Source: Clostridium sp.
Lineage (GTDB): Bacteria > Bacteroidota > Bacteroidia > Bacteroidales > Muribaculaceae
Assembly: GCA_023666615.1 (NCBI GenBank)
Contig: JAMPBQ010000006.1
Location: 1 to 64,000, forward strand
Reading direction: 5' to 3'
DNA: 64,000 nt
The position numbers and the translations under genes were made by a program. Below are positions 42,364-51,680 of the stretch, one piece after another. A model generated the notes under the pieces. That model was given only the letters and a program-made list of their open reading frames with translations. It did not search any database and was not told the DNA's origin. The stretch's first letter is position 1. Every line of letters starts with the position of its first letter.

Positions 42364-43056
42364 ATGCGTTATTTAATATTAGGCCTTGGCATATACGGCT
42401 CGAATCTGGCGGTGGACCTAACAGAAATGGGCCACGAGGTGATTGGCGTAGACAATCGTCAGGGCAATGTCGATTTCTTGCGCGACAAGATAAGCTCGGT
42501 CTACCGCATAGACGTCACAGACGAGACAGCCCTGTCGATGCTGCCCATAAACAATGTAGACCTGGTGATAGTGACCATTGGCGAGAACTTTGGCGCCAGC
42601 ATAAAGGTAGTGGCCATGCTAAAGCGCATGCAAGTGAAGCATATATACGCGCGGGCCATTGACACCCTGCATGAATCCATACTCCAGGGCTTCAACATCG
42701 ACCGCATAATCACGCCCGAGCAAAGGGCGGCGCAGGACCTATCGTATGAGATGGCCTTGGGGTCAAAAGCGATAACCATGAAGATTGACGATGATAATTT
42801 CGTGTTGAGGTCTACTCTCCCCGCGTCGCTGCAAGGGTTGAAATATGCCGACATTGACTTTCAAAAATCATATCGCCTGCGGCTGATCTCAGTGGCAAGG
42901 ACAATTAAGACCAAGAATGCCATAGGAGTTGCGCGCGATTCGGTGAAGATGGCAAATCTTTCCGACCCCGACCTTGTGGCATTGGCAGGCGACGTTATCG
43001 TATGCATGGGCCCGCGGCAGGCATTCTTTTCATTTTTCCGGTCAATAGCTGAATAG
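42364..43056 (+). CDS. trkA: TrkA/KtrA-type RCK regulatory subunit of potassium uptake
   Basis: 230 residues: one RCK_N domain with nucleotide-binding GLGIYGSNLA (7-16) and the acidic VIGVDNRQGN ribose contact, then an RCK_C domain (about 140-220). One RCK_N/RCK_C pair, instead of the duplicated E. coli TrkA, makes it KtrA-like. It binds nucleotides and opens the TrkH pore. Co-transcribed with trkH. Confidence 0.92.
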   Translation: MRYLILGLGIYGSNLAVDLTEMGHEVIGVDNRQGNVDFLRDKISSVYRIDVTDETALSMLPINNVDLVIVTIGENFGASIKVVAMLKRMQVKHIYARAIDTLHESILQGFNIDRIITPEQRAAQDLSYEMALGSKAITMKIDDDNFVLRSTLPASLQGLKYADIDFQKSYRLRLISVARTIKTKNAIGVARDSVKMANLSDPDLVALAGDVIVCMGPRQAFFSFFRSIAE

Positions 43057-43067
43057 CCCGCCTAGCC

Positions 43068-44318
43068 ATGAATTTTAGTCTTTGGGCATCGAGAAAACTC
43101 AAGCTGGCGCAATCCAGCGGAGCCAACGCCACGGGCGTTGCCATCGCAGTGGCGGGCGTATCTTTGGCAATAATCATTATGGAATGCGCTCTGGCGGTAG
43201 TGCTCGGATTCAAGAATCAAATAACAGAACGCATTGTGGGATTTGATTCACAGGTCACAGTCAGCCCGATTTTGGATGTTGAATCAGGCCAGCCGAAGGC
43301 TTGCTTGCGGCTTGACTCAGCTCTGTCCGGCGCCATAGGGAGAGCCCTGCCATCCGCTTCATATTCATTGAAATTCAATTTGCCTGGAATACTAAAAACA
43401 GAAGATGATTTCGCCGGAGCGTATTTCGTGGGATATGGGCAATCGCATGGCTTTGAGTTTGAACGCGGCGCCATCACAGAAGGGTCCTTTCCCGATTTCT
43501 TTTCGGCTGCCGACGCCAACAAAATCGTGATTTCAAAGGCTATGGCCAACAGCCTTGGGCTAAAGGTAGGCGATCAGCCTTATGCATATTTCTTTGAGAA
43601 CGAAGCTGTGAAGCAGCGACGACTAGAAGTGGGGGCGATATATGAAACAGGTTTTTCGGACTATGACAAGACGATTGCGTTCGCCCCAATTTCCGCCTTG
43701 CAGAAAATAGCGGGCACAGACAGCATAAGCGGCACTGCAATAGCTGTGAATGGCTTGCCGTTCAATGGCATTGAGGATGGAGCCGAGGCGCTGCAGAGGG
43801 AATTGATAGATATGTACACATCAGAACAAATAGAAGGGCTATATCCCGTGGACAACGTAATCCATACGGGGTCAATGTTTTTCAGCTGGTTGGATTTGCT
43901 GGACACCAATGTTGTGGTCATCTTTATCCTTATGGCCTGCGTGGCGGGATTCACGCTGATATCCAGCATGTTTATACTCATATTGGACCGCATCCCGGCT
44001 ATAGGGCTTTTTCGTTCGCTCGGCGCCACGAAGAGTCAGGTGCGGATGGTATTCGTAAACCTGGCTATGAAAATTATTGCGCGCGGCATCATCATCGGCA
44101 ATATCATAGGACTTGTGCTTCTTTCCCTGCAAAGCCATTTCAAATTGCTAAAGCTCGACCCTGACATGTATTACCTCCCGAGCGTGCCGGTGGAGATAAA
44201 CTGGTGGTGGATGCTATGGCTCAACCTTGCCGTTGTGGCCGCGGGGTGGTGCATACTGGTTATTCCCTCGGCGCTTGCGGCCGGCATCTCCCCGTCGCAG
44301 ACCATGCGATATGAATGA
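43068..44318 (+). CDS. LolC/LolE-like FtsX-domain permease
   Basis: 416 residues with a helix near 24-46, a periplasmic domain of about 220 residues, and three C-terminal helices carrying DRIPAIGLFRSLGATKSQVR, the LolC/E coupling motif. This is the layout of the inner-membrane part of the lipoprotein-releasing LolCDE machine. No LolD-type ATPase is adjacent, so it must use one encoded elsewhere. The start is 11 bases behind trkA, suggesting a shared transcript. The assignment to lipoprotein release is family-based. Confidence 0.85.
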   Translation: MNFSLWASRKLKLAQSSGANATGVAIAVAGVSLAIIIMECALAVVLGFKNQITERIVGFDSQVTVSPILDVESGQPKACLRLDSALSGAIGRALPSASYSLKFNLPGILKTEDDFAGAYFVGYGQSHGFEFERGAITEGSFPDFFSAADANKIVISKAMANSLGLKVGDQPYAYFFENEAVKQRRLEVGAIYETGFSDYDKTIAFAPISALQKIAGTDSISGTAIAVNGLPFNGIEDGAEALQRELIDMYTSEQIEGLYPVDNVIHTGSMFFSWLDLLDTNVVVIFILMACVAGFTLISSMFILILDRIPAIGLFRSLGATKSQVRMVFVNLAMKIIARGIIIGNIIGLVLLSLQSHFKLLKLDPDMYYLPSVPVEINWWWMLWLNLAVVAAGWCILVIPSALAAGISPSQTMRYE

Positions 44319-44409
44319 AAAACCTTTCACGAGGCAAGATTGTTACATTAAAAACAATAAGCTTTACGCAAATTTGCTAAAGGCGGCGTTTCAATTAAGA
44401 ATTTTTCCT

Positions 44410-44417
44410 TAACTTTG
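44410..44417 (+). promoter_or_regulatory. Bacteroidetes -7 box for rsfS-ftsH
   Basis: TAACTTTG fits TAnnTTTG, 26 bases upstream of rsfS. Confidence 0.55.
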
Positions 44418-44443
44418 TGCAAATTTTTATCGTTATCAACTAA

Positions 44444-44803
44444 ATGGACGAAACATCGAATATCAAGCAACTAATAATTGAAGGGATACAGGAGCGCAAA
44501 GGCAAGCGCATATCAGTGGTGGACATGACGGCAATCGAGTCCGCGCCCACAGAAATGTTCATAATCGCGCAAGGATCTTCATCAATGCAAGTGGCGTCAA
44601 TCGCAGACAGCGTGCGCGAATATGTGCAAGAGAAATCGGGCGTAAAACCTTTCAACTATGACGGGTACGCCAATTCAGAATGGATTGCGATCGACTACGG
44701 CGAAATAATGGTACACATCTTCCTCCCTCCCGTCAGGGAAAGATACAATCTTGAAGACCTATGGAGTGACGCACAGATACGCGAAATTCCTGATTTAGAC
44801 TAA
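44444..44803 (+). CDS. rsfS: Ribosomal silencing factor RsfS
   Basis: 119 residues, the usual Iojap/RsfS length. Conserved VVDMTAIESAPTEMFIIAQG and MVHIFLPPVRERYNLEDLW are present; the latter carries the family's C-terminal signature. RsfS binds ribosomal protein L14 and blocks subunit joining when nutrients are short. It starts the operon with ftsH, 36 bases apart, an arrangement seen throughout Bacteroidetes. Confidence 0.95.
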   Translation: MDETSNIKQLIIEGIQERKGKRISVVDMTAIESAPTEMFIIAQGSSSMQVASIADSVREYVQEKSGVKPFNYDGYANSEWIAIDYGEIMVHIFLPPVRERYNLEDLWSDAQIREIPDLD

Positions 44804-44839
44804 AATCCAAAAATTCCCAACCAATTCCTCCCCCCGCAA

Positions 44840-46963
44840 ATGCCCATTTTCTTCAACAATAACCAACAAAAGCCCGGCGGCAAGCAAAAGAGGCCTTTCG
44901 GCGTAAGCCTTTTTTGGATGTATGCCATAATCCTCCTTGTGCTGGCCGGTCTTTTCTACCTTGACGACAACTCTATATCGAAGGAGGTGCCATATAATGA
45001 ATTCTGCACATACGTGGAGCGTGACCATGGCATAAACAAGATTACCGTAAACACCGACAACAAGGTGGTGGAGGGCCATCTCACCGATTCATTGGCTAAA
45101 GTTCTGTTCCCTCAGTACAAAGGGGACACCGGCATGCTGGCAAAGGTTGAAACGAAAATCCCTTCCGCCGACAAGATTTCGGACAAAATTGAAATGTGGC
45201 AGCAGACCGGTGCCCTGCCTAAGGACGCTGAGGTCGTATACGAACGCAGCAGCGGACTCTCCACTGTGCTGTGGTCATTCGGCCCCATCCTTCTTCTTGT
45301 GGTGTTTTGGATATGGATGATGCGGCGCATGTCAAACGGCGGAGCCGGAGGCGGCGGAGTATTCAGCGTAGGCAAGTCGAAAGCGCAGGTTTTCGACAAG
45401 GACAGCCCTGACAAGGTGACGTTCAAGGACGTGGCCGGGCTTTCCGAGGCAAAGACTGAGATAGAGGAAATTGTGGAATTTCTGAAGAATCCAAAGCGCT
45501 ACACCGACCTTGGCGGCAAGATACCCAAGGGCGCTCTGCTTGTTGGCCCTCCCGGCACCGGCAAGACGTTATTGGCCAAGGCTGTGGCAGGCGAGGCGAA
45601 TGTACCATTCTTCTCCATGTCGGGCTCAGACTTTGTGGAGATGTTTGTGGGCGTGGGCGCATCACGCGTTCGCGACCTCTTCCGTCAAGCCAAGGAGAAG
45701 GCGCCGTGCATAGTGTTCATTGACGAAATTGACGCCGTAGGTCGCGCCCGAGGAAAGAATCCGAACATGGGTTCGAACGATGAGCGCGAGAATACGCTCA
45801 ACCAGCTCCTCACGGAAATGGACGGCTTTGGAAGCAACAGCGGGGTCATTATTTTGGCGGCAACAAACCGCGCAGACATACTTGACAAGGCCTTGATGCG
45901 CGCCGGACGATTTGACCGCCAGATTTATGTGGAGCTGCCCGACGTCAACGACCGTGTGGCCATCTTCAAGGTGCATTTGCGCAATATTAAGGTTGACCCC
46001 AATTTGGATATTGACCTTCTGGCAAGGCAGACGGCAGGGTTCTCCGGCGCCGACATAGCCAACGTATGCAATGAGGCGGCGCTGATTGCCGCCCGCCACG
46101 ACAAGAAGATGGTGGGGCTTGACGATTTCAACGCCGCTGTTGACCGCATCATAGGCGGCCTTGAAAAGAAGAACAAGCTTACGACAAATGAAGAGAAGCG
46201 CAGCGTGGCTATCCACGAGGCCGGGCACGCCACTGTGTCGTGGCATCTTGAGTACGGCGATCCGCTTGTAAAGGTGACAATCGTGCCGCGCGGAAAAGCC
46301 CTTGGCGCGGCATGGTATCTGCCGGAAGAGCGCCAACGCATACCCGCGCAGGCTCTTCTCGACCAAATTTGCGGTCTGATGGCGGGACGCGCGGCTGAAG
46401 ACCTGCTGATTGGCAGCGTGGCCACCGGCGCCCTTAATGACTTGGAGCGCGCCACAAAGATAGCATACGCCTTGGTGGTGTACTACGGCATGAGCGAACG
46501 CATGCCCAACATAAGCTATTACGATTCATCGGGCCAACAGTATGGATTCTCCAAGCCCTACAGCGAGGAGAGGGCTAAGCTTATAGACGAGGAGGTTTCC
46601 AACATCCTTGAGAGGCAGTACCTGCGAGCCAAGGAGATACTGAGCCAGCACCACGAAGGCCTGGTAAAGCTGGCTGATCTGCTGTATGTGCGCGAGGTTA
46701 TCTTCACCGCGGATGTGGAAAGCATATTCGGAAAGCGCCATTGGGCATCGCGCACTGATGAGATTCTTGCCCAAAAAGAGCAGGACAATAAGGGCCTCCT
46801 CCCTTCGGAGGCTATTGGAGAACACGAAGCGAAGATTGAAAAAAAGGTCGGTGACGGCTCCTCGGCAAGCGACGCCGATGATTCGCATACTGAAGACAAA
46901 ACTATTGATAGTGGGAAGGGTAAGGATATTTCTGATACTCCTCCTCCCTTCACATCGAAATAA
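44840..46963 (+). CDS. ftsH: ATP-dependent zinc metalloprotease FtsH
   Basis: 707 residues. Two membrane helices (about 24-44 and 140-158) flank a periplasmic domain. The AAA domain has Walker A GPPGTGKT (236-243), Walker [13 protein letters not shown] and the second region of homology RAGRFDRQI. The M41 protease domain has zinc motif HEAGH (H459, E460, H463) and a later Asp ligand in [11 protein letters not shown]. The acidic, Ser-rich tail beyond 665 is low complexity. It degrades misfolded membrane and regulatory proteins. A terminator follows. Confidence 0.96.
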   Translation: MPIFFNNNQQKPGGKQKRPFGVSLFWMYAIILLVLAGLFYLDDNSISKEVPYNEFCTYVERDHGINKITVNTDNKVVEGHLTDSLAKVLFPQYKGDTGMLAKVETKIPSADKISDKIEMWQQTGALPKDAEVVYERSSGLSTVLWSFGPILLLVVFWIWMMRRMSNGGAGGGGVFSVGKSKAQVFDKDSPDKVTFKDVAGLSEAKTEIEEIVEFLKNPKRYTDLGGKIPKGALLVGPPGTGKTLLAKAVAGEANVPFFSMSGSDFVEMFVGVGASRVRDLFRQAKEKAPCIVFIDEIDAVGRARGKNPNMGSNDERENTLNQLLTEMDGFGSNSGVIILAATNRADILDKALMRAGRFDRQIYVELPDVNDRVAIFKVHLRNIKVDPNLDIDLLARQTAGFSGADIANVCNEAALIAARHDKKMVGLDDFNAAVDRIIGGLEKKNKLTTNEEKRSVAIHEAGHATVSWHLEYGDPLVKVTIVPRGKALGAAWYLPEERQRIPAQALLDQICGLMAGRAAEDLLIGSVATGALNDLERATKIAYALVVYYGMSERMPNISYYDSSGQQYGFSKPYSEERAKLIDEEVSNILERQYLRAKEILSQHHEGLVKLADLLYVREVIFTADVESIFGKRHWASRTDEILAQKEQDNKGLLPSEAIGEHEAKIEKKVGDGSSASDADDSHTEDKTIDSGKGKDISDTPPPFTSK

Positions 46964-46975
46964 AGGCACGGAAAA

Positions 46976-47012
46976 AATAAAGCTCGGATTTTCTTCCGGG
47001 CTTTATTTTTTT
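46976..47012 (+). terminator. Terminator after ftsH
   Basis: A 13-base stem AATAAAGCTCGGA / TCCGGGCTTTATT (one G-U pair) running into a T run. Confidence 0.85.
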
Positions 47013-47097
47013 ATGGGGTTACGATTTTGGGGAGGGGCTTGGTTTGTTTGGTGCGTGTGTGTTGCAAACCCGCGCGGGACTTTTTTTTATGGGCTAA

Positions 47098-48567
47098 TCA
47101 GTTTTCTACTTTGCGGATGGGATCGCAGGTGACATCGCATCCAAGTTTCTTGAAGATCTTGCGGTCCACTTCGCTAAGCAGACATGTGGCATGCACTTGG
47201 CATCCGTCAAGCTGGGGGAGAGTGTCGAGCGCGCGCTGGCATACCTCGCTTGTGCGGCTTAGCACGGCCAGGGCCACAAGCACCTCATCAGTGTGCAGGC
47301 GTGGATTGTGACCGTGGAGCATTGAGGTCTTCATAAGCTGTATGGGCTCAATCATAAGCTGCGGGATAAGCTTCAGGTCATGCGGAATGCCGGCCAGGTG
47401 CTTGGTGGCATTCAGGATCAGCGCGGCGCTAACGCCGAGGAGGTGGGATGAATGCGAAGTTATGATTGTGCCATCGGCCAGCTCTATCGCGGCGGCGTTT
47501 GTGCCACGCTCTTCCGCCACCTTGCGGGCGGCCACCGTGGTGCGCCTATCATCGGTGGTGATTTTCATCTGGCTCATCAGAAGCTTGATTTTATTCACCT
47601 CCGCCTCGTTGCTGCGCCCCTCGGCCATATATCCGATTGCGGCGTAGTATCGGCGGATTATCTCCTGCAGCGAGGCCTGTCGGCAAGCGTCGTCGTCAGA
47701 GATGCAATATCCGGCCATGTTTACGCCCATGTCCGTAGGCGACTTATAAGGACTCTCGCCGTAGATTCCCTCAAAAATCGCGTTTAGCACGGGGAAAATC
47801 TCAATGTCGCGGTTGTAATTTACGGTAGTTTTCCCGTAAGCCTCGAGATGGAAGGGATCAATCATATTCACATCGTTGAGGTCGGCCGTGGCAGCCTCAT
47901 AGGCAATGTTCACGGGATGCTTCAGCGGAATGTTCCAAATGGGGAAGGTCTCAAACTTGGCGTATCCGGCCTTGACGCCGCGGCGGTTTTCATTGTATAG
48001 CTGCGAGAGGCACACCGCCATCTTGCCGCTGCCGGGGCCAGGGGCAGTGACCACCACCAGCGGGCGGGTAGTCTCCACATAGTCATTCTTTCCGAATCCT
48101 TCGTCGCTGTCTATAAGCTCCACGTTATGGGGATAGCCTTCAATCAGATAATGGTAATACACCTTTACGCCAAGGTTCTCCAGGCGTTGGCGGAATTTTT
48201 CAGTGCTTTTCTGGCCGTTGAAGTGAGTAACCACCACAGAGCTCACGTAAAGGCCTCGCTTGGTGAACTCATCGCGCAGGCGCAAGAGATCCTTGTCGTA
48301 AGTAATGCCCAGGTCGGCGCGCATCTTGTTCTGCTCAATGTCGTTGGCGCTGATCACCATCACAATTTCCGCGTCGTCCTTCAGCTGCATCAGCATCCGC
48401 AGCTTGCTGTCGGGCTGGAATCCCGGGAGCACACGGCTGGCATGGTAATCGTCGAAAAGCTTTCCTCCAAATTCAAGGTAAAGTTTGTTTCCAAATTTGG
48501 CGATGCGCTCTTTGATATGCTCTGACTGAATCTTCAGATACTTATCATTGTCAAAACCTGTTTTCAT
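47098..48567 (-). CDS. DUF1846-family protein
   Basis: 489 residues, full length for DUF1846. The N-terminal GNKLYLEFGGKLFDDYHASRV and the central VVVTAPGPGSGKMAVCLSQL, a P-loop-like segment with GSGK, are characteristic. A C-terminal domain contains MLHGHNPRLHTDEVL. The biochemical role is unknown to me; the GxGSGK segment suggests nucleotide or phosphate binding. It appears monocistronic, with a TAATTTTG box about 50 bases upstream. Confidence 0.88.
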   Translation of the reverse strand: MKTGFDNDKYLKIQSEHIKERIAKFGNKLYLEFGGKLFDDYHASRVLPGFQPDSKLRMLMQLKDDAEIVMVISANDIEQNKMRADLGITYDKDLLRLRDEFTKRGLYVSSVVVTHFNGQKSTEKFRQRLENLGVKVYYHYLIEGYPHNVELIDSDEGFGKNDYVETTRPLVVVTAPGPGSGKMAVCLSQLYNENRRGVKAGYAKFETFPIWNIPLKHPVNIAYEAATADLNDVNMIDPFHLEAYGKTTVNYNRDIEIFPVLNAIFEGIYGESPYKSPTDMGVNMAGYCISDDDACRQASLQEIIRRYYAAIGYMAEGRSNEAEVNKIKLLMSQMKITTDDRRTTVAARKVAEERGTNAAAIELADGTIITSHSSHLLGVSAALILNATKHLAGIPHDLKLIPQLMIEPIQLMKTSMLHGHNPRLHTDEVLVALAVLSRTSEVCQRALDTLPQLDGCQVHATCLLSEVDRKIFKKLGCDVTCDPIRKVEN

Positions 48568-48616
48568 ATATGTATGGCGATATTTTGTGGAGATATACGC
48601 TTGGAATCTATGAGCG

Positions 48617-48624
48617 CAAAATTA
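48617..48624 (-). promoter_or_regulatory. Probable -7 box of the DUF1846 gene
   Basis: TAATTTTG on the minus strand, 50 bases ahead of the start codon. Confidence 0.5.
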
Positions 48625-48668
48625 CGAAAATAAAAACAAATAAGCGTAAACATCCTGGGCATTTTTAA

Positions 48669-48703
48669 TAAAAAAAGGCAGGACGCCACGCGCCTGCCCT
48701 TTT
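48669..48703 (-). terminator. Terminator after the aquaporin gene
   Basis: GGCAGG / CCTGCC stem with a 10-base loop. The A run at 48669-48676 becomes the U tract on the minus-strand transcript. Confidence 0.75.
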
Positions 48704-48732
48704 AACATATCGCTAATTAGATTAAGAATCAA

Positions 48733-49446
48733 TCATTCGATGGAGCCTTTGTCGGTATTGGCCATTGCCTTCCAGCAAAGCACGGCAATCGCCGCGCCCA
48801 CAAGCGGGCCCACCACCATGATCCAGAATGCCGACCATGCGCCTGCGCCCTCGCTGAAGAGAGCCGGGCCGAATGAGCGGGCGGGATTCACTGAGCAATT
48901 GTCAACGGGGATGCCCACAATGTTGACAAGGCCGAGAGCAAGGCCAATGGCCAGGCCGGCAAACTTGCCGAAACCTTTTTGCGAATCGGTGACGCCGAGG
49001 ATAACCAGGACAAAGAAGAAGGTCAGCAGGCATTCAGCCAAAAGGGCCTGGCCTGCGCTGGCGCCGGGCTGAAGGGCGTTGGACGCGATTGAACCGGTCA
49101 CGACGCCGTCAATCTCAGTGATGCCTCCGAAATGGAAATCGGGAGCCAAAAGGGTAAAGGCATATAGGAAGGCGGCGCCGATAGCCGCGCCGATGAGCTG
49201 AGCCACAACGTAGCCCACAAAATCCTTGCCGCTGAGCCTGCCGGCCAGAAGCATGCCAAAAGACACCGCGGGATTGACGTGGCACCCCGAAATATTGCCG
49301 ATGCAATAGCAAAGGCACAGGAGCACAAGGCCGAAGCATACGCCCACGCCGTAGCCGCCAATCACCGGGCCGGCCAGCACAGCGCTGCCGCAGGCCAAAA
49401 TCACCAGGAACATCGTACCGATTCCCTCAGCTAGATACTTTCTCAT
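48733..49446 (-). CDS. aqpZ: Aquaporin Z-like water channel
   Basis: ATG at 49446 gives 237 residues; a TTG two codons earlier is possible. Six membrane helices with the two half-helix NPA motifs HVNPAVSFG and SVNPARSFGPAL. The aromatic/Arg filter Arg follows the second NPA, and a Cys/His-containing region (ISGCHVNPA, VDNCSVNPA) resembles AqpZ rather than glycerol channels. Passive water movement across the inner membrane. Monocistronic. Confidence 0.93.
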   Translation of the reverse strand: MRKYLAEGIGTMFLVILACGSAVLAGPVIGGYGVGVCFGLVLLCLCYCIGNISGCHVNPAVSFGMLLAGRLSGKDFVGYVVAQLIGAAIGAAFLYAFTLLAPDFHFGGITEIDGVVTGSIASNALQPGASAGQALLAECLLTFFFVLVILGVTDSQKGFGKFAGLAIGLALGLVNIVGIPVDNCSVNPARSFGPALFSEGAGAWSAFWIMVVGPLVGAAIAVLCWKAMANTDKGSIE

Positions 49447-49576
49447 AAACAAACAGTCTTTTTTTAGTTAAAATTAATCATAAAACGCATTATATGGCCA
49501 AAAGGTTTTCGCTTTTTCATAAAAAATGCAAACAATGCGGCATTTGTCTATATATTTCAAGTTTTTAGTTTTAAAT

Positions 49577-49607
49577 TTTGTCGTATCGGCCATTTTTCTT
49601 AATTTTG
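49577..49607 (+). promoter_or_regulatory. Promoter of etfBA
   Basis: TTTG (49577-49580), 19 bases, TAATTTTG (49600-49607): a full Bacteroidetes match, about 73 bases before the etfB ATG. Confidence 0.7.
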
Positions 49608-49679
49608 CAGAATGAAAAGGAGTGCTCATCGCGCTCTTCGCAATGGACAAGAAATCTATAAACGTAAAATGTTTTTAAT

Positions 49680-50552
49680 ATGAGTCTGAACATCATTGTG
49701 CTTGCCAAGCAGGTGCCCGACACCCGCAACGTAGGCAAAGATGCCATGAAGGCCGACGGCACCATCAACCGCGCCGCTCTGCCCGCTATCTTTAACCCTG
49801 AAGATCTCAATGCCCTGGAGCAGGCCCTGCGCATTAAGGACGCCAACCCCGGCAGCACCGTCACTGTGCTCACCATGGGCCTTCCCCGCGCCGCAGAGGT
49901 GGTGCGCGAAGCCATCTTCCGCGGAGCCGACGGCGGCATCGTCCTCACCGACCGCCCATTTGGCGGCGCTGACACCCTGGCCACTTCCTACTCCTTGGCT
50001 CAAGCCGTGAAAAAATTCGGAAACTACGACATCATCCTCGGCGGCCGCCAGGCAATTGATGGCGATACTGCCCAGGTGGGCCCGCAAATCGCCGAAAAGC
50101 TTGGCATTCCACAGGTAACATACGCTGAAGAAATTCTCGATATCGACGGCAAGAGCGTCACCGTAAGGCGCCGCCTTGAGCACGGCGTGGAGACAGTGAA
50201 GGCTCCTCTGCCCTGCGTAGTTACAGTCAACGGCAGTGCAGCCGAGTGCCGCCCGCGCAATGCCATGCGCCTGATGAAATACAAGTTTGCAAGCTCGCCC
50301 AGCGAAATGGCCGGCCTCACTGACGAGGTTAAGGCCTTGGTTGAGGCTCGCCCCGAGCTCAATATCAAAGAGTGGGGCGCCGCTTTCGTAGAGGCTGACC
50401 CCGAGCAAATCGGACTGCCCGGCTCGCCCACCAAGGTGAAGGCCGTGGAGAACGTCGTTTTCACAGCCAAGGAGAACCTTTGCCTGCAGAACGATGACGA
50501 GCAGATTGAAAATCTTATCAAGGAACTCATAGCCAACCACACCATTGGCTAA
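49680..50552 (+). CDS. etfB: Electron transfer flavoprotein subunit beta (FixA family)
   Basis: 290 residues with the ETF alpha/beta fold: IIVLAKQVPDT at the start, VLTMGLPRAAEVVREAIFRG with a nucleotide-binding Gly region, and GGRQAIDGDTAQVGPQIAEKLG, the family signature. The C terminus forms the arm that contacts partner dehydrogenases. It is somewhat longer than classical mitochondrial-type EtfB and more like FixA. It passes electrons from the acyl-CoA dehydrogenase encoded downstream, with EtfA. Confidence 0.93.
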   Translation: MSLNIIVLAKQVPDTRNVGKDAMKADGTINRAALPAIFNPEDLNALEQALRIKDANPGSTVTVLTMGLPRAAEVVREAIFRGADGGIVLTDRPFGGADTLATSYSLAQAVKKFGNYDIILGGRQAIDGDTAQVGPQIAEKLGIPQVTYAEEILDIDGKSVTVRRRLEHGVETVKAPLPCVVTVNGSAAECRPRNAMRLMKYKFASSPSEMAGLTDEVKALVEARPELNIKEWGAAFVEADPEQIGLPGSPTKVKAVENVVFTAKENLCLQNDDEQIENLIKELIANHTIG

Positions 50553-50571
50553 CGATAAAACAGAAAACATC

Positions 50572-51600
50572 ATGGCAGACAACAATAATCTCATAGTATA
50601 TTGCGAATATGACGAAGGCAAAGTGGCCGACGTCAGCCTGGAGCTCCTTACAAAAGGCCGCGTGCTCGCCGACAAGCTTGGCGTAAAGCTTGAGGCCATC
50701 GTGATTGGCGATAAGCTCGACGGCATCGAGGAGCAGATTTTCCCCTATGGCGTGGATGTCGTGTACAAGGTTGAGGACAAGCGCCTCTATCCTTACACCT
50801 CCAATCCGCACGCGGCAGTGCTCATCAACCTTTTCAAGGAAATCAAGCCCCAAGTGGCCCTGATGGGCGCCACATGCATCGGCCGCGATCTGGGCCCGCG
50901 CGTATCCTCATGCCTGCACAGCGGCCTTACAGCCGACTGCACAGCCCTTGAGATTGGCGGGCACAAAGACCCAAAGACCGGCAAGGAATATGAGAACCTT
51001 CTCTATCAAATCCGCCCCGCATTCGGCGGCAACATCGTGGCCACGATCGTCAACCCTGAGTGCCGCCCGCAGATGGCAACCGTGCGCGAAGGCGTGATGA
51101 AGAAGGAAGTGCGCGACCCCAATTATAAGGGCGAGGTGGTGAATCTTGACCCCAAGAAATACGTCAGCGACGCCGACTTCGTAGTGGAAATCATCGACCG
51201 CCACATTGAAAAGTCGAAAATCAATATCAAGAACAGCCCCATCATCGTGGCCGGCGGCTACGGCATGAGCAGCAAGGAAGGCTTCCAGCTCCTCTACGAC
51301 TTGGCCAATGTGCTTGGCGCTGAGGTTGGGGCAAGCCGCGCGGCCGTTGACGCTGGATTCTGCGAGCATGAGCGCCAGATTGGCCAGACCGGAGTGACAG
51401 TTCGCCCCAAGCTTTACATCGCTTGCGGCATCTCCGGCCAAATCCAGCACGTGGCCGGCATGCAGGAAAGCTCAATCATCATCTCAATAAACAACGATGA
51501 GAACGCGCCCATTAATGCCATCGCCGACTATGTAATAACAGGCGACGTAGAGGATATCGTGCCGAAGCTCATCAAATACTATAAAAAGAACTCTAAATAA
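50572..51600 (+). CDS. etfA: Electron transfer flavoprotein subunit alpha (FixB family)
   Basis: ATG at 50572 (MADNNNLIVYCEY), 342 residues; a TTG at 50545 overlapping etfB would add nine. The C-terminal FAD domain is clear: VAGGYGMSSKEGF, VGASRAAVDAGFC, QIGQTGVTVRPKLYIACGIS and IISINNDENAPINAIADYVI. It is 19 bases behind etfB. Together they form the soluble electron carrier for fatty or branched acyl-CoA oxidation or reduction. Confidence 0.95.
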   Translation: MADNNNLIVYCEYDEGKVADVSLELLTKGRVLADKLGVKLEAIVIGDKLDGIEEQIFPYGVDVVYKVEDKRLYPYTSNPHAAVLINLFKEIKPQVALMGATCIGRDLGPRVSSCLHSGLTADCTALEIGGHKDPKTGKEYENLLYQIRPAFGGNIVATIVNPECRPQMATVREGVMKKEVRDPNYKGEVVNLDPKKYVSDADFVVEIIDRHIEKSKINIKNSPIIVAGGYGMSSKEGFQLLYDLANVLGAEVGASRAAVDAGFCEHERQIGQTGVTVRPKLYIACGISGQIQHVAGMQESSIIISINNDENAPINAIADYVITGDVEDIVPKLIKYYKKNSK

Positions 51601-51640
51601 GTCTTTAGTTTTTAGTCTTTAATCTTTAGATTTTAGATTG
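51601..51640. repeat. TTTAG-type AT-rich repeat
   Basis: Alternating CTTTAG, TTTTTAG and GATTTTAGATT words directly behind the etfA stop codon. Confidence 0.6.
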
Positions 51641-51680
51641 AAGGCTGGCTGAATGCAAGACAATAATACACAAACCAACT

